A DNA stretch of 64,000 bases from Cryobacterium levicorallinum (GTDB lineage Bacteria; Actinomycetota; Actinomycetes; Actinomycetales; Microbacteriaceae): NCBI RefSeq assembly GCF_004402405.1, contig NZ_SOFE01000027.1:1-64000 (forward strand), written 5' to 3'. This document shows positions 55,315 to 64,000 of this stretch, in pieces. The notes below the pieces were generated by a model, which did no database searches, was not told the origin of the DNA, and worked only from the letters and a program-made list of their open reading frames with translations. Each line of letters begins with the position of its first letter. The stretch's first letter is position 1. Position numbers and translations under genes: made by a program.

Positions 55315-55405
55315 CGTTACGACAGGAGTCGGTTCACCAGCGCGCAGTACGACCTCAGCGGCACGGTATTCGTCAGCCACGGCCCGTGAATTGCGTCGAT
55401 TCATC
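55315..55405 (-). pseudogene. Gene start cut off at repeat copy 3
   Basis: An ATG at 55403-55405 with GAGG upstream begins MNRRNSRAVADEYRAAEVVL and continues for about 30 residues (RAGEPTPVVT) up to the arm of repeat copy 3, where the frame runs on through the repeat out of the YchF frame. It seems to be the 5' end of a gene whose rest is missing. No family is recognised. Confidence 0.35.
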
Positions 55406-55433
55406 TTGGGGCCCTCGGGAGGCGGAACGAGAA

Positions 55434-55662
55434 TGAGCGACATCACGCCAGCGCGCGATCTCGTCCCGGATCGATATGCCAGTTTTCCCATGCTGCGATT
55501 GTTCCTCCCGCTGATCGACGCCAACGATCAGACGCGCCGATGGTCGTCCTATCTCGACGACGGAATCGAGCTGACCGGCTCCACGGATTGGTTCGAACTC
55601 TGGAATCGGCATAAGAAGTCCCATGGGGCATTCGAGCCCGATAGGGGCGTGCACACTCAGAA
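55434..55662 (+). pseudogene. Gene start cut off at the weak repeat candidate
   Basis: The plus-strand ATG at 55434 gives MSDITPARDLVPDRYASFPM, then LRLFLPLIDANDQTRRWSSY and TDWFELWNRHKKSHGAF. The third-position G+C is high, as expected of coding DNA here. The frame stays open past 55663-55692, where a diverged ychF-end-like sequence lies, but the later part overlaps a better gene on the other strand. I take the real part to end near 55662. No family is recognised. Confidence 0.4.
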
Positions 55663-55692
55663 CGAGACACTGAATTTAAATTCCACGCAGTC
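55663..55692 (-). repeat. Possible ychF 3'-end repeat, weak copy
   Basis: The minus-strand codons read D-C-V-E-F-K-F-S-V and then TCG instead of a stop. About 20 of 30 bases agree with the native ychF end. It may be an old, mutated copy or chance. Confidence 0.35.
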
Positions 55693-55765
55693 ACGTCGAG
55701 AGGTTAGATCTGGGATGGGCGGCCCTCTCGCGCATGTGGGTGAGGGCGCTATCCGGTGGTCGAGA

Positions 55766-56194
55766 TTACTCAGCCACCTCGCCGCTTGCCCAGAACACCT
55801 CTTCGGTCAGGCACGCCCCCAGCGTCGCCGAGAGCTCACTCGCTGTGGAAACCGGGTGGAAGCCGCCCCCGAGTCCTACCTCGTCGCCAGCGCTGATGAC
55901 ATAGCCGTCGGGAAGAATCACCTCATCGCTGCCGCCAATAGTCGTGCCCCGTGGGAACACGATGAGGTAGGTCTCCTCTGCTTCGACCACCATGCAATCG
56001 CCACGCCCCCACGCGACTGTTCCCTCCGCGAGCGCCTGCTCTTGAACGTCACTCGTCTGCCCGGAGACGGCAATCAACCGGCCGTTCGGGGATTCCTGAA
56101 CCGAGGTCGCCGACGTCGCCGAGCACGCGACGAGACCGACACTCACTGAAAGAACGACCCCAATGCCGAGAGTCCTGCGCCGCCAATTGCTCAT
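55766..56194 (-). CDS. Small lipoprotein of unknown function
   Basis: A 142-residue exported lipoprotein. The signal peptide MSNWRRRTLGIGVVLSVSVG ends in LVAC, with the lipid-bearing Cys at residue 23. The mature part is mostly beta (GRLIAVSGQTSDVQEQALAE, CMVVEAEETYLIVFPRGTTI, LPDGYVISAGDEVGLGGGF) and ends in GACLTEEVFWASGEVAE. The start at 56194 was chosen because the signal peptide begins there. It lies in the block between repeat copies 3 and 4. No family is recognised. The 275 bases to the next gene hold no other gene. Confidence 0.7.
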   Translation of the reverse strand: MSNWRRRTLGIGVVLSVSVGLVACSATSATSVQESPNGRLIAVSGQTSDVQEQALAEGTVAWGRGDCMVVEAEETYLIVFPRGTTIGGSDEVILPDGYVISAGDEVGLGGGFHPVSTASELSATLGACLTEEVFWASGEVAE

Positions 56195-56469
56195 GTTTGG
56201 AGCATGGCATCCATCACGGCAGTGATGCCAGACCGCCGAAGCTATCGATGCCGAGTCGCAACTCGGACAGCCGCGTTCGCGGCGGCCTGCGGCCCGCTGC
56301 AAACCGTCACCACCTGACCATCCGCCACACGGCACCGAAGCTCACGGAACACCATCGGCAGCAAGGCCGACAACTTCGCCGCGCCCACCACCAAAACACC
56401 GCCCAGCAGTCAGCGACCCCGTTCACTCAAGGCGGACCGGTGGATCGAGGCTTAGTAAGATTCGGGTTC

Positions 56470-57180
56470 ATGGGGCGAAACTTGGCTATCGATACGACGT
56501 TTGACGTGCGGACCGACGCTCGCGGAAAAGATCCTGACACGCACAGTCGAACACTTCGCAAATATCACATGCAGCTCTGGAGCAAACCCTTGCCCAACGG
56601 CGTTCTGTTCGACTTGGACGACCACACGCCGGACGCGTATCTGCACCACAAGTCTGCCTTGGGCGAGTTCTACCTTGCGAGTGATTCCGTCATACCCACG
56701 TTCGACAGCTGGTTCAGGATGGCGCACATTATCGACGAGATACCGGAAGTGGAACGGAAGTCGTTCCACGATATCGGGTACACGATCGGCGGGATGATGC
56801 TTTTCCCCGGCAATAAGGTGGACGGTAAACAGACCATCAACGGTGCCCGCGGGTTCAATCAGAAGATCGCCGATCGGCTCGATCTCACCCTCGAATGTGT
56901 ACGACGGCACTACCTCGGCATGGGCAGCCCCCTCGGTGAGACGCTTGCCCGGTATCCCGATTTCTTCGCTCTGTTCGAAAGCTTCGAAGGCTACGTGAAA
57001 TTTTTCCTCCTGCAAGATCTTGTAAATGAAGACTCCACTGCAGTCAGGTTCTTGATGCCGTTCGATGACTTCCGCCCGCCCGCATTTCCGAGGACGATGG
57101 CTGCCTATCAGGATTATCGGAGACTAACGATCGAGTTCGTCACATCGCGAAATCGCCGAATCGCGGACTTTTGGAATTAG
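56470..57180 (+). CDS. DUF6994-like hypothetical protein
   Basis: A 236-residue soluble protein. The N-terminal pattern TTFDVRTDARGKDPDTHSRT, then LRKYHMQLWSKPLPNGVLFD and IGGMMLFPGNKVDGKQTING, matches what I remember as the DUF6994 family of unknown function, found in varied bacteria as a single-domain protein. Its third-position G+C is lower than that of the core genes here, suggesting a different origin. There is no clear ribosome binding site before the ATG; a GTG ten codons upstream is an alternative. It lies in the block between repeat copies 3 and 4, intact and full length. Confidence 0.65.
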   Translation: MGRNLAIDTTFDVRTDARGKDPDTHSRTLRKYHMQLWSKPLPNGVLFDLDDHTPDAYLHHKSALGEFYLASDSVIPTFDSWFRMAHIIDEIPEVERKSFHDIGYTIGGMMLFPGNKVDGKQTINGARGFNQKIADRLDLTLECVRRHYLGMGSPLGETLARYPDFFALFESFEGYVKFFLLQDLVNEDSTAVRFLMPFDDFRPPAFPRTMAAYQDYRRLTIEFVTSRNRRIADFWN

Positions 57181-57307
57181 CGCTCGCATCATGACGTACG
57201 TCGAGGCTTCCGCGCCACTTTGGCCAAATGAAGCAACGATTCGCTAGAGAAAGCGCGGTGACCGGCACGGGCGCCCATCACCGCTTCAAGCCCTGGATCC
57301 ACTTGAA

Positions 57308-57352
57308 CTAAACGTTGAATCTGAACTCCACCACGTTACGTTACAGAACAAC
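57308..57352 (-). repeat. ychF 3'-end repeat, copy 4
   Basis: The minus-strand codons read N-V-V-E-F-R-F-N-V-stop (TAG at 57308-57310). The arm is GTTCTGTAACGTAACG. The stop codon of the truncated gene to its right (57341-57343) is formed inside this arm. Confidence 0.9.
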
Positions 57353-58222
57353 CCCTGAACCGGGTGAGCGAGCGAGTGCGGTCGTCCCCGCCGCCGGCAG
57401 ACCCAGGTCTGCACCGAGCTGAACGAACCAGCGGCGCTGGTAGGCGGGCAGATCACTTCTCAAGGCTGACTCGACGCCTTGAACGACGAAGCTCCGACTC
57501 CACACTCCAGCCTCCACGAGCCCGGGCACGACCACTGTTCGAAGTGGATCGTTGACATCACTCCGGTCGCTCTGCCTCAAAGAAGCACCTTTGATGCCAC
57601 GCGTCGTGAAGAGACGAGCGAAGAGCACCCTGGTGACTTTCGGTCTCGCAAGCAGCCAGTACAAAAGCGGCTTCCCCGGCCTGTCAGCCCAACCGCTGAT
57701 CAGCATCAAGACAGCTCCATCATGATGTGGTGCCTCGACGAGACCTTCTTCAATCCACTCATACATCACGGCCCGACCCCGGTTACGGTCCCAGTTCTTG
57801 GGATTCGCTGCGAAATCCGAAGACCATTGATCGACGAACGCGATGAGGTCGTTGGGGAACAAGGCCGGGTACACCCACTGCGCAAACGAACGGTCCTCTG
57901 GTATCGGCCAGACTTTCGCGGCCTGAGCGGGCACTTTGGAGGCCAGCAGGACGGTGGTCGCCGCATCCCAGTGCCCTAGTTCCAATGGCCCTGTCCAGGC
58001 GTCAACGAATTGCGCATACCCCCCGGGATAGTCTGCTCGCAGATCGCGAAGCCACGAAGTCACCGTCGATGCTGAACTCGCGCACAGGATGGCCTTGGCC
58101 TGACCAACCAGGGGCTTGCACGCCGCGCGGCGCTCGTACGGCTCAACGGAAGCGAGTCGGGCCGCAAGGTCACCCGAACGGCCCGTTGCGAGGAGGTTCC
58201 TGAGCGAGTCGACCGTGAGCAT
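57341..58222 (-). CDS. Truncated hypothetical protein ending inside repeat copy 4
   Basis: A 293-residue helical protein: MLTVDSLRNLLATGRSGDLA, YERRAACKPLVGQAKAI, WDAATTVLLASK, then SFAQWVYPALFPNDLIAFVD and KPLLYWLLARPKVTRVLFAR. The style fits HEAT-like repeat proteins of the DUF6493 group, which are much longer as I remember them. The frame runs into the arm of ychF-end repeat copy 4, which supplies its last residues (GVVL) and the stop. I therefore read it as an N-terminal piece cut by recombination at the repeat. Confidence 0.6.
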   Translation of the reverse strand: MLTVDSLRNLLATGRSGDLAARLASVEPYERRAACKPLVGQAKAILCASSASTVTSWLRDLRADYPGGYAQFVDAWTGPLELGHWDAATTVLLASKVPAQAAKVWPIPEDRSFAQWVYPALFPNDLIAFVDQWSSDFAANPKNWDRNRGRAVMYEWIEEGLVEAPHHDGAVLMLISGWADRPGKPLLYWLLARPKVTRVLFARLFTTRGIKGASLRQSDRSDVNDPLRTVVVPGLVEAGVWSRSFVVQGVESALRSDLPAYQRRWFVQLGADLGLPAAGTTALARSPGSGVVL

Positions 58223-58490
58223 AACCGAATGCTAGTCCGCTCTCCGCCCACCAGGTTCGCCGTGCCTCGAAAGAAGGGTCTTTGTCCCGCGGGCGGCGCG
58301 GAGTGATTGCCGCAATCTGCTCAGCCATGCGATCCTCGGCAACATCGCGGTCATGCCGGTCCTGCAACGTCAACCAGAATTGCGCCGAGGTGCCGAAGTA
58401 CCTGGCCAGGCGGAGAGCCGTGTTCGCGGTGATTCGACGCTGGCCGTGCACGACCTCGTTGATGCGGCGAGGCGGCACACCGACGGACAC
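58223..58490 (-). pseudogene. HigA-like antitoxin remnant
   Basis: The frame reads SVGVPPRRINEVVHGQRRIT, then ANTALRLARYFGTSAQFWLT and AEQIAAITPRRPRDK, closely similar to residues 40-105 of the intact HigA at 54064-54384. The HigA start region (HPGEILMEDF to TQNKLAV) is missing, and the frame continues past the normal HigA end into the next gene. No HigB is beside it. The 94 bases between it and ychF encode a Leu/Ala-rich fragment on the plus strand of unknown origin. Confidence 0.75.
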
Positions 58491-58584
58491 CGCGCTCGAG
58501 ACGGCCCTCGCGGGCCTCCTCGACCATCAGAAAAGGCTCTGGCGGACCTCCTCGACCTGCAAGAAGCGGCCTTGGCCGGCCTGA

Positions 58585-58614
58585 TTAGACGTTAAACCTA
58601 AATTCGACTACGTC
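58585..58614 (-). repeat. ychF: Native ychF 3' end, reference copy of the repeat
   Basis: Codons D-V-V-E-F-R-F-N-V-stop (TAA at 58585-58587). Upstream in the gene, GACGGCGACGTAG resembles the GACGGAACGTGG of the ectopic copies with a one-base length difference, so homology ends about 30 bases into the gene. Confidence 0.85.
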
Positions 58615-59658
58615 GCCGTCTTGCATGACGTATTCCTTGCCCTCGATCCGCGCCTTGCCCTTCGAGCGGGCCTCGGCGATCGAGCCGGCGGCCATGAGGT
58701 CTTCGAAGGAGAAGATCTCCGCCTTGATAAAACCCTTCTGGAAGTCGGTGTGGATGACTCCGGCGGCCTGCGGTGCGGTCCAGCCCTTGTGAATGGTCCA
58801 GGCGCGGCACTCTTTCGGACCGGCCGTGAGGTAGGTCTGCAGACCGAGGGTGTCGAAACCGATGCGGGCAAGCTGGTCGAGACCGCTCTCGGCCTGACCG
58901 GTCGACGCGAGCATCTCGGCGGCGTCTTCGGCGTCGAGCTCGCTCAGTTCGCTCTCGAGCTTCGCGTCGAGGAACACGGCGTTCGCCGGAGCGACAAGCG
59001 CGGCGAGGGTGTCGAGCTTGGCCTGGTCCTGCAGCACGGCCTCGTCGACGTTGAAGACGTAGATGAACGGCTTCGCGGTGAGCAGGCCCAGTTCGCGGAT
59101 CGGCTCGATGTCGAGCGTGGCGGAGGACAGCGGCTGGCCACCGTCGAGGATGGCCTGCGCCTTGAGCGCGGTCTCCAGAACGAGCGGCGCCATCTTGCGG
59201 CCCTTGACCTCTTTCTCGAAGCGCAGCACGGCCTTCTCGAGGGTCTGCAGGTCGGCGAGGATCAGTTCGGTGTTGATCGTTTCCATGTCACCGGCCGGGT
59301 TGACCTTCCCATCGACGTGCACGACGTCGGGGTCGGCGAATCCGCGAATGACCTGGGCGATGGCATCCGCTTCGCGAATGTTGGCGAGGAACTTGTTGCC
59401 GAGCCCCTCTCCCTCGCTCGCACCACGCACAATGCCGGCGATGTCGACGAAGGACACGGGCGCCGGAAGCAGGGTCTTGCTGCCGTAGATGGTTGCCAGG
59501 TCGGCCAGGCGCGAATCGGGAAGGTTCACGATTCCAACGTTGGGCTCGATCGTGGCGAACGGGTAGTTCGCGGCGAGCACGTTGTTCTTGGTCAGGGCGT
59601 TGAACAGGGTTGACTTGCCCACATTGGGGAGTCCGACGATTGCAATAGTAAGAGCCAC
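58585..59658 (-). CDS. ychF: Redox-regulated ATPase YchF (Obg-family GTPase fold)
   Basis: A 357-residue P-loop NTPase of the TRAFAC/Obg class that prefers ATP and associates with the ribosome. It has G1 [14 protein letters not shown] at residue 8, G3 region [20 protein letters not shown], the NVDE-type G4 variant that explains ATP preference (FNVDEAV), and the C-terminal TGS domain with [20 protein letters not shown] and the final DVVEFRFNV. The GTG at 59658 gives the conserved [12 protein letters not shown] start; the frame to 59805 is not supported. Its last codons are repeated at several places to the left, marking an insertion site. Confidence 0.96.
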   Translation of the reverse strand: MALTIAIVGLPNVGKSTLFNALTKNNVLAANYPFATIEPNVGIVNLPDSRLADLATIYGSKTLLPAPVSFVDIAGIVRGASEGEGLGNKFLANIREADAIAQVIRGFADPDVVHVDGKVNPAGDMETINTELILADLQTLEKAVLRFEKEVKGRKMAPLVLETALKAQAILDGGQPLSSATLDIEPIRELGLLTAKPFIYVFNVDEAVLQDQAKLDTLAALVAPANAVFLDAKLESELSELDAEDAAEMLASTGQAESGLDQLARIGFDTLGLQTYLTAGPKECRAWTIHKGWTAPQAAGVIHTDFQKGFIKAEIFSFEDLMAAGSIAEARSKGKARIEGKEYVMQDGDVVEFRFNV

Positions 59659-59734
59659 GAGAGACCATTCTACCGGCCAGGTCACCGCGGCCCTTGTCGG
59701 AGGCTCATGTCGGTGGCCCGTGAGACCATAAGGC

Positions 59735-60349
59735 GTGCTGAATTTCACCGCGATCGATTTCGAAACCGCCAACTCCTCGGGCGCCTCGGCGTGCTCGGTG
59801 GGCATGGTGAAAGTGCGTAACAGCCTGGTCGTCGATTCGGCCTACTGGCTCATCCAGCCGCCGCCCGACCACGACGCTTTCTCCGAGTGGAACACCCGCA
59901 TTCACGGCATTGTTGCAGCGGATGTCGTGGGCGCGGCTACCTGGGCCGAGCAGCTTCCGCAGCTGGTCGCCTTCGTCGGTGACGACTATCTCGTTGCCCA
60001 CAACGCCGGTTTCGACCTCGGAGTGATCAAGACGGCGTCGATCGTGACCGGCCAGCCGGTGCCGGACTTTCGCTACGTCTGCAGCCTGCAGGTAGCCCGG
60101 CGCACCTACCATCTCGAGTCTTATCGGCTGCCGGTCGCGGCGATGGCGGCTGGCTTCGAAAACTTCTCGCACCACAATGCGCTCGCAGACGCTGAAGCCT
60201 GCGCTGCCATCATGATCCACGCCGCAAAGCGTCACGAGGTCGATACGCTTGAGCAGCTTGCCCATATCACCCGGGTCAAGGTCGGCGTGATCGGGCCGGT
60301 GGCTACCCAGGAACACGCGTCGATGCACGGGCCAATGGCGCTCAACTAG
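59735..60349 (+). CDS. DnaQ-like 3'-5' exonuclease
   Basis: A 204-residue DEDD-family exonuclease. Exo I is FTAIDFETANSS (Asp8 and Glu10), Exo II is LVAHNAGFDLGVI near residue 88, and Exo III is HHNALADAEACAAI near 150, giving the DEDDh set. No BRCT or polymerase domain is attached. It probably trims DNA in repair or works on RNA; the substrate is unknown. The GTG start lies close to the divergent ychF start region. Confidence 0.87.
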   Translation: MLNFTAIDFETANSSGASACSVGMVKVRNSLVVDSAYWLIQPPPDHDAFSEWNTRIHGIVAADVVGAATWAEQLPQLVAFVGDDYLVAHNAGFDLGVIKTASIVTGQPVPDFRYVCSLQVARRTYHLESYRLPVAAMAAGFENFSHHNALADAEACAAIMIHAAKRHEVDTLEQLAHITRVKVGVIGPVATQEHASMHGPMALN

Positions 60350-60413
60350 CGTGCATTTAGCCTGATCCCAGTGTCATTCCGGCAATGTCGGTGGTCGCTG
60401 GCAAACTTCAAGC

Positions 60414-61805
60414 ATGGAACCACTGCTGAGTTTGATCGTCGGTCTCGTCATCGGCGCCGCGTTGGGCGCCCTGCTGACCCTGGTGTTGGTGCAACGTCGC
60501 CGCAGCAACAGCGAGACTGAGGGCTCGGTCGACCCCGACGTTCTCCAGGCCCGCCACCAGGTCGCCCTCGCCGAGGCGCGCGCCAGCGAGGCGACCGTGC
60601 GCGCGGCGCTGCAAAGCGAGCTGTCTGCCGCCCTCGCGACCGTTGACGGGCTCAGTTCGCAGATCGACCACGACCGGGCGTCGACGCGTGAGGCTGCGGA
60701 ACGGGCGCAGTCTGACCAGCAGTTGCAGTCCGAGCGGGAGAAACGCGAGCACCTCGTTCTCGAAGCCCTCAGCCCGGTGCGCGAGACCCTGCGCACCATG
60801 CAGGAGAAGGTCACCGAGCTCGAAACGCAACGCAGCGAACAATATGGATCACTGTCGGAGCAGCTCAAGCAGGCGCAGATGTCCGACCAGCAGCTGCGGG
60901 TGACCACCGAATCGCTCGCGAGCGCCCTGCGCTCCAACAGCACCCGCGGTGTCTGGGGCGAGACGCAGCTGCGACGCGTGGTCGAAGCGGCCGGACTAGC
61001 CCAGTATGTCGATTTCAACACGCAGACCAATATCACGACGGATGCCGGGCTCGGCCGACCGGACATGGTCGTTCGCCTGCCCGGGAACAAGTCGATCGCC
61101 ATCGATGCCAAGGTTCCGCTTGAGCACTACATCGAGGCGAGCACCATTCCGTTCACGGCCACCGGTGAGGAGGGCGCCCGCCGTAAGCTGCTGATCGACA
61201 AGCACGTAAAGGCCGTACGGGCCCACATCGACGCTCTGGCCAAGAAGACCTACTGGGAAGGTTTCGATGCCAGCCCGGAGTTCGTGATTGCCTTCATCCC
61301 GAGCGAATCCCTGCTGTCGGCAGCACTCGAAGCCGATCCGTCGATCCTCGACTACTCGTTCAGCAAACGAGTCGCCCTGGCGTCACCGGTGAACCTGTGG
61401 GCCGTGCTCAAGACCGTGGCGTTCACCTGGCAGCAGCAAGCGGTCACCGACGAGGCCCAGAAACTGTTCGACCTCGGCAACGCCCTCTATCAGCGGCTCG
61501 GTGCGCTGTCCGGCCACGCGGAGTCACTGCGCAAGGCGCTCGAACGCACGGTGGACAGCTACAACAAGTTCGCCAACTCGCTCGAATCCCGGGTGCTCGT
61601 GACCGCGCGGCAGTTTCCGGGGATCGACCAGACCAAGATCGGGCTGCTCACCGAACCAGCCATCATTCATGATTCACCGCGCAAACTAACCGCGCCCGAG
61701 TTGGAGACGCCGGCCGAAGAACTCGACACGCTGGATCTTCCCGTTGACCTGGACGGTGCCGAACTGAACGAGGCTCAGCACAGCGCCATCAAAGTTCGCC
61801 TCTAA
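60414..61805 (+). CDS. rmuC: DNA recombination protein RmuC
   Basis: A 463-residue membrane-anchored protein of the RmuC family, which has a restriction-like nuclease fold and limits rearrangement at inverted repeats. It has an N-terminal membrane segment (LLSLIVGLVIGAALGALLTL), then a long coiled coil (residues about 45-175, Gln/Glu/Ala-rich), and the RmuC domain with STRGVWGETQLRRVVEAAGL, IAIDAKVPLEHYIEA and SPEFVIAFIPSESLLSAAL. It follows the exonuclease gene on the same strand after 64 bases. Confidence 0.93.
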   Translation: MEPLLSLIVGLVIGAALGALLTLVLVQRRRSNSETEGSVDPDVLQARHQVALAEARASEATVRAALQSELSAALATVDGLSSQIDHDRASTREAAERAQSDQQLQSEREKREHLVLEALSPVRETLRTMQEKVTELETQRSEQYGSLSEQLKQAQMSDQQLRVTTESLASALRSNSTRGVWGETQLRRVVEAAGLAQYVDFNTQTNITTDAGLGRPDMVVRLPGNKSIAIDAKVPLEHYIEASTIPFTATGEEGARRKLLIDKHVKAVRAHIDALAKKTYWEGFDASPEFVIAFIPSESLLSAALEADPSILDYSFSKRVALASPVNLWAVLKTVAFTWQQQAVTDEAQKLFDLGNALYQRLGALSGHAESLRKALERTVDSYNKFANSLESRVLVTARQFPGIDQTKIGLLTEPAIIHDSPRKLTAPELETPAEELDTLDLPVDLDGAELNEAQHSAIKVRL

Positions 61806-61873
61806 GAATTAGACGATCAAGAATTAGACGCTTTGCGAATCCGACCTGTGCGGGTAATTACCTGCAGACGGCA

Positions 61874-61920
61874 CAAAAAGAAGCACGCCCCGAGCCTGAA
61901 TGGACAGACCCGAGACGTGC
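61874..61920 (-). terminator. Terminator of glpX
   Basis: GCACGTC and GGCGTGC form a seven-base stem around a long loop and are followed on the minus strand by TTCTTTTTG. It lies 28 bases past the glpX stop. Confidence 0.6.
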
Positions 61921-61948
61921 AATTGTGTGAAGACCTAGTGCGAAGCGA

Positions 61949-62935
61949 CTACAGCCACTTCGCCGCCAGGTGCTCCGCGATGACGCGACGAGCCGTGCCC
62001 GAACGGGACCGCAGCACGATGCTCTCGGTGCGGATCATCGGCCCCTTACGGCGCACGCCGTCGACGAGTCCGCCATCGGTCACACCGGTCGCCACGAAGA
62101 ACGTGTTATCGCCACTGACCATGTCGTCGATCTCAAGCAGCTTGTCGATGTCGAGCCCGGCCGCGACGCCACGGGCGCGTTCGGCGTCGTCCTTCGGGGC
62201 GAGGCGCCCCTGCATGTAGCCGTCGAGGGCCTTGAGTGCGCAGGCCGTCGTGATACCTTCCGGGCTTCCGCCGATACCGACGCACATGTCAATGCGAGTC
62301 TCGTAGCGAGCGGCATTGATGCCGCCGGCCACATCGCCGTCGAGCATGAGGCGCGTGCCGGCACCGGCCGTGCGGATGGCATCAATCAGGCCAGCATGGC
62401 GCGGACGGTCAAGCACGGCCACCGTCAGTTCACCGACCGGCTTCTTCAGTGCCTGGGCAAGGTCGCGAAGGTTGTCGCCGATGGACTGGTCGAGGCTGAC
62501 CACGCCACGACCGGCGCCACCGGTAACGATTTTGTCCATGTAGAAGATCGACGAAGCGTCGAGCATGGTGCCGCGGTCAGACACGGCGATGACGGAGACG
62601 GCGTTCTGACGGCCGGCGGCGGTGAGGCTGGTTCCGTCGATCGGGTCCACGGCGATGTCGCAGGCGGGGCCACGGCCGTTGCCGACGTGCTCACCGTTGA
62701 AGAGCATGGGGGCTTCGTCTTTTTCGCCCTCGCCGATGACGATGAGGCCATCGAAATTGACGGTGCCAAGGAAGGCGCGCATGGCGTCGACGGCGGCCTT
62801 GTCGGCGGCGTTCTTGTCGCCGCGGCCGATGAACGGCACGGCGCGGATGGCGGCGGCCTCGGTGGCGCGCACAAGCTCCATGGCGAGGTTACGGTCGGGG
62901 TGTTGAAACAGGGTGGCGGTCTCAGTGCTGTTCAA
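61949..62935 (-). CDS. glpX: Class II fructose-1,6-bisphosphatase
   Basis: A 328-residue GlpX-type phosphatase of gluconeogenesis, the main FBPase of actinobacteria. Metal and substrate motifs are VIGEGEKDEAPM near residue 65, CDIAVDPIDGTSLTAAG near 90, LDGDVAGGINAAR and GIGGSPEGITTACALKAL. The TTG start at 62935 is preceded by GGGAGGACC at good spacing and gives NSTETATLFQHPDRN; a later ATG (MELVRATEAAAI) would cut conserved residues, and the frame to 63031 has no support. It is divergent from fba, its neighbour in carbon flux. Confidence 0.94.
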   Translation of the reverse strand: MNSTETATLFQHPDRNLAMELVRATEAAAIRAVPFIGRGDKNAADKAAVDAMRAFLGTVNFDGLIVIGEGEKDEAPMLFNGEHVGNGRGPACDIAVDPIDGTSLTAAGRQNAVSVIAVSDRGTMLDASSIFYMDKIVTGGAGRGVVSLDQSIGDNLRDLAQALKKPVGELTVAVLDRPRHAGLIDAIRTAGAGTRLMLDGDVAGGINAARYETRIDMCVGIGGSPEGITTACALKALDGYMQGRLAPKDDAERARGVAAGLDIDKLLEIDDMVSGDNTFFVATGVTDGGLVDGVRRKGPMIRTESIVLRSRSGTARRVIAEHLAAKWL

Positions 62936-63088
62936 AAGGTCCTCCCGGACGTAAGTTCGACTTCGATTACGACGGATGCGCGGCGGGTCGCGCGGAGTGT
63001 CCGCCCGAGTCACCTTATCGCGACCGAACACCGGGGTCGGGCGTGGCTAGACTCGGTTCACACCCCCGCACACTTTCGAGGAGACGCA

Positions 63089-64000
<912 letters not shown>

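Noticed and set aside
55391-56149. Plus-strand frame of 252 residues as one gene
   Set aside because: Only its first third looks coding. The rest overlaps a lipoprotein gene on the minus strand with a proper signal peptide.
53846-58620. CRISPR array or integron attC sites
   Set aside because: The repeats are few, unevenly spaced (0.6 to 2 kb) and encode the ychF end. They do not show the palindromic arms of attC sites or the regular spacers of CRISPR.

Overview
The window is high-GC DNA with many GTG and TTG starts, purine-rich ribosome binding sites, a 7Fe ferredoxin next to dapC, a Tat-exported EfeB, TypA, a DtxR-type iron box and class II GlpX and Fba. This points to a Gram-positive actinobacterium. 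The rhodopsin/crtY/blh set and the overall gene content suggest the family Microbacteriaceae; this is an inference from content, not from a marker-gene search.

Layout. 1-10137 holds core metabolism: the tail of a secreted PKD-like protein, citrate synthase (gltA), dapC-fdxA with a membrane-fused PIG-L-like protein, the iron-regulated efeUOB operon divergent from them, and typA. 10138-26000 is a transport region: a broken IS66 transposase, a first oligopeptide ABC operon, decayed pieces of a third one around a PH-domain gene, and a second complete oligopeptide ABC operon. 26100-33800 holds a CPBP membrane protease, the glycine cleavage operon gcvT-gcvH-gcvP behind a tandem glycine riboswitch, a Tag-like glycosylase, a LON-domain protein and a LysR-type DNA-binding domain that stands alone. 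33863-37062 is a light module: a DTE-type proton-pumping rhodopsin divergent from crtY-blh, which make beta-carotene and cleave it to retinal. 37081-40851 holds an ABC-F protein, a methyltransferase and an MFS transporter.

40870-50648 is a catabolic module: an AcoR-like regulator, a 19-bp palindrome in the divergent promoter, then five genes (HyuA-like, small Cys-rich, HyuA-like, HyuB-like, and an unrecognised 266-residue protein). The number, sizes and types of subunit resemble the five-subunit acetophenone carboxylase more than the three-subunit acetone carboxylase. Just past its terminator lies the 3' end of a second rhodopsin gene.

51136-58584 is an accessory zone ending at the 3' end of ychF. 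At least four ectopic copies of the ychF 3' terminus (about 45 bp each, four or more codons plus a shared arm not found in ychF) lie at 53856, 54674, 55271 and 57308, all in the same orientation as the native end at 58585. A weaker candidate lies at 55663. They cut the zone into cassette-like blocks carrying a HigBA toxin-antitoxin pair, a small lipoprotein, hypothetical genes and truncated genes, several of which break off at the repeats. The simplest reading is serial site-specific insertion at the end of ychF, each event restoring the gene and leaving an old end behind. I regard this as the most interesting signal in the window; no recombinase is visible here.

58585-64000 returns to core genes: ychF, a DnaQ-like exonuclease, rmuC, glpX and the start of fba.
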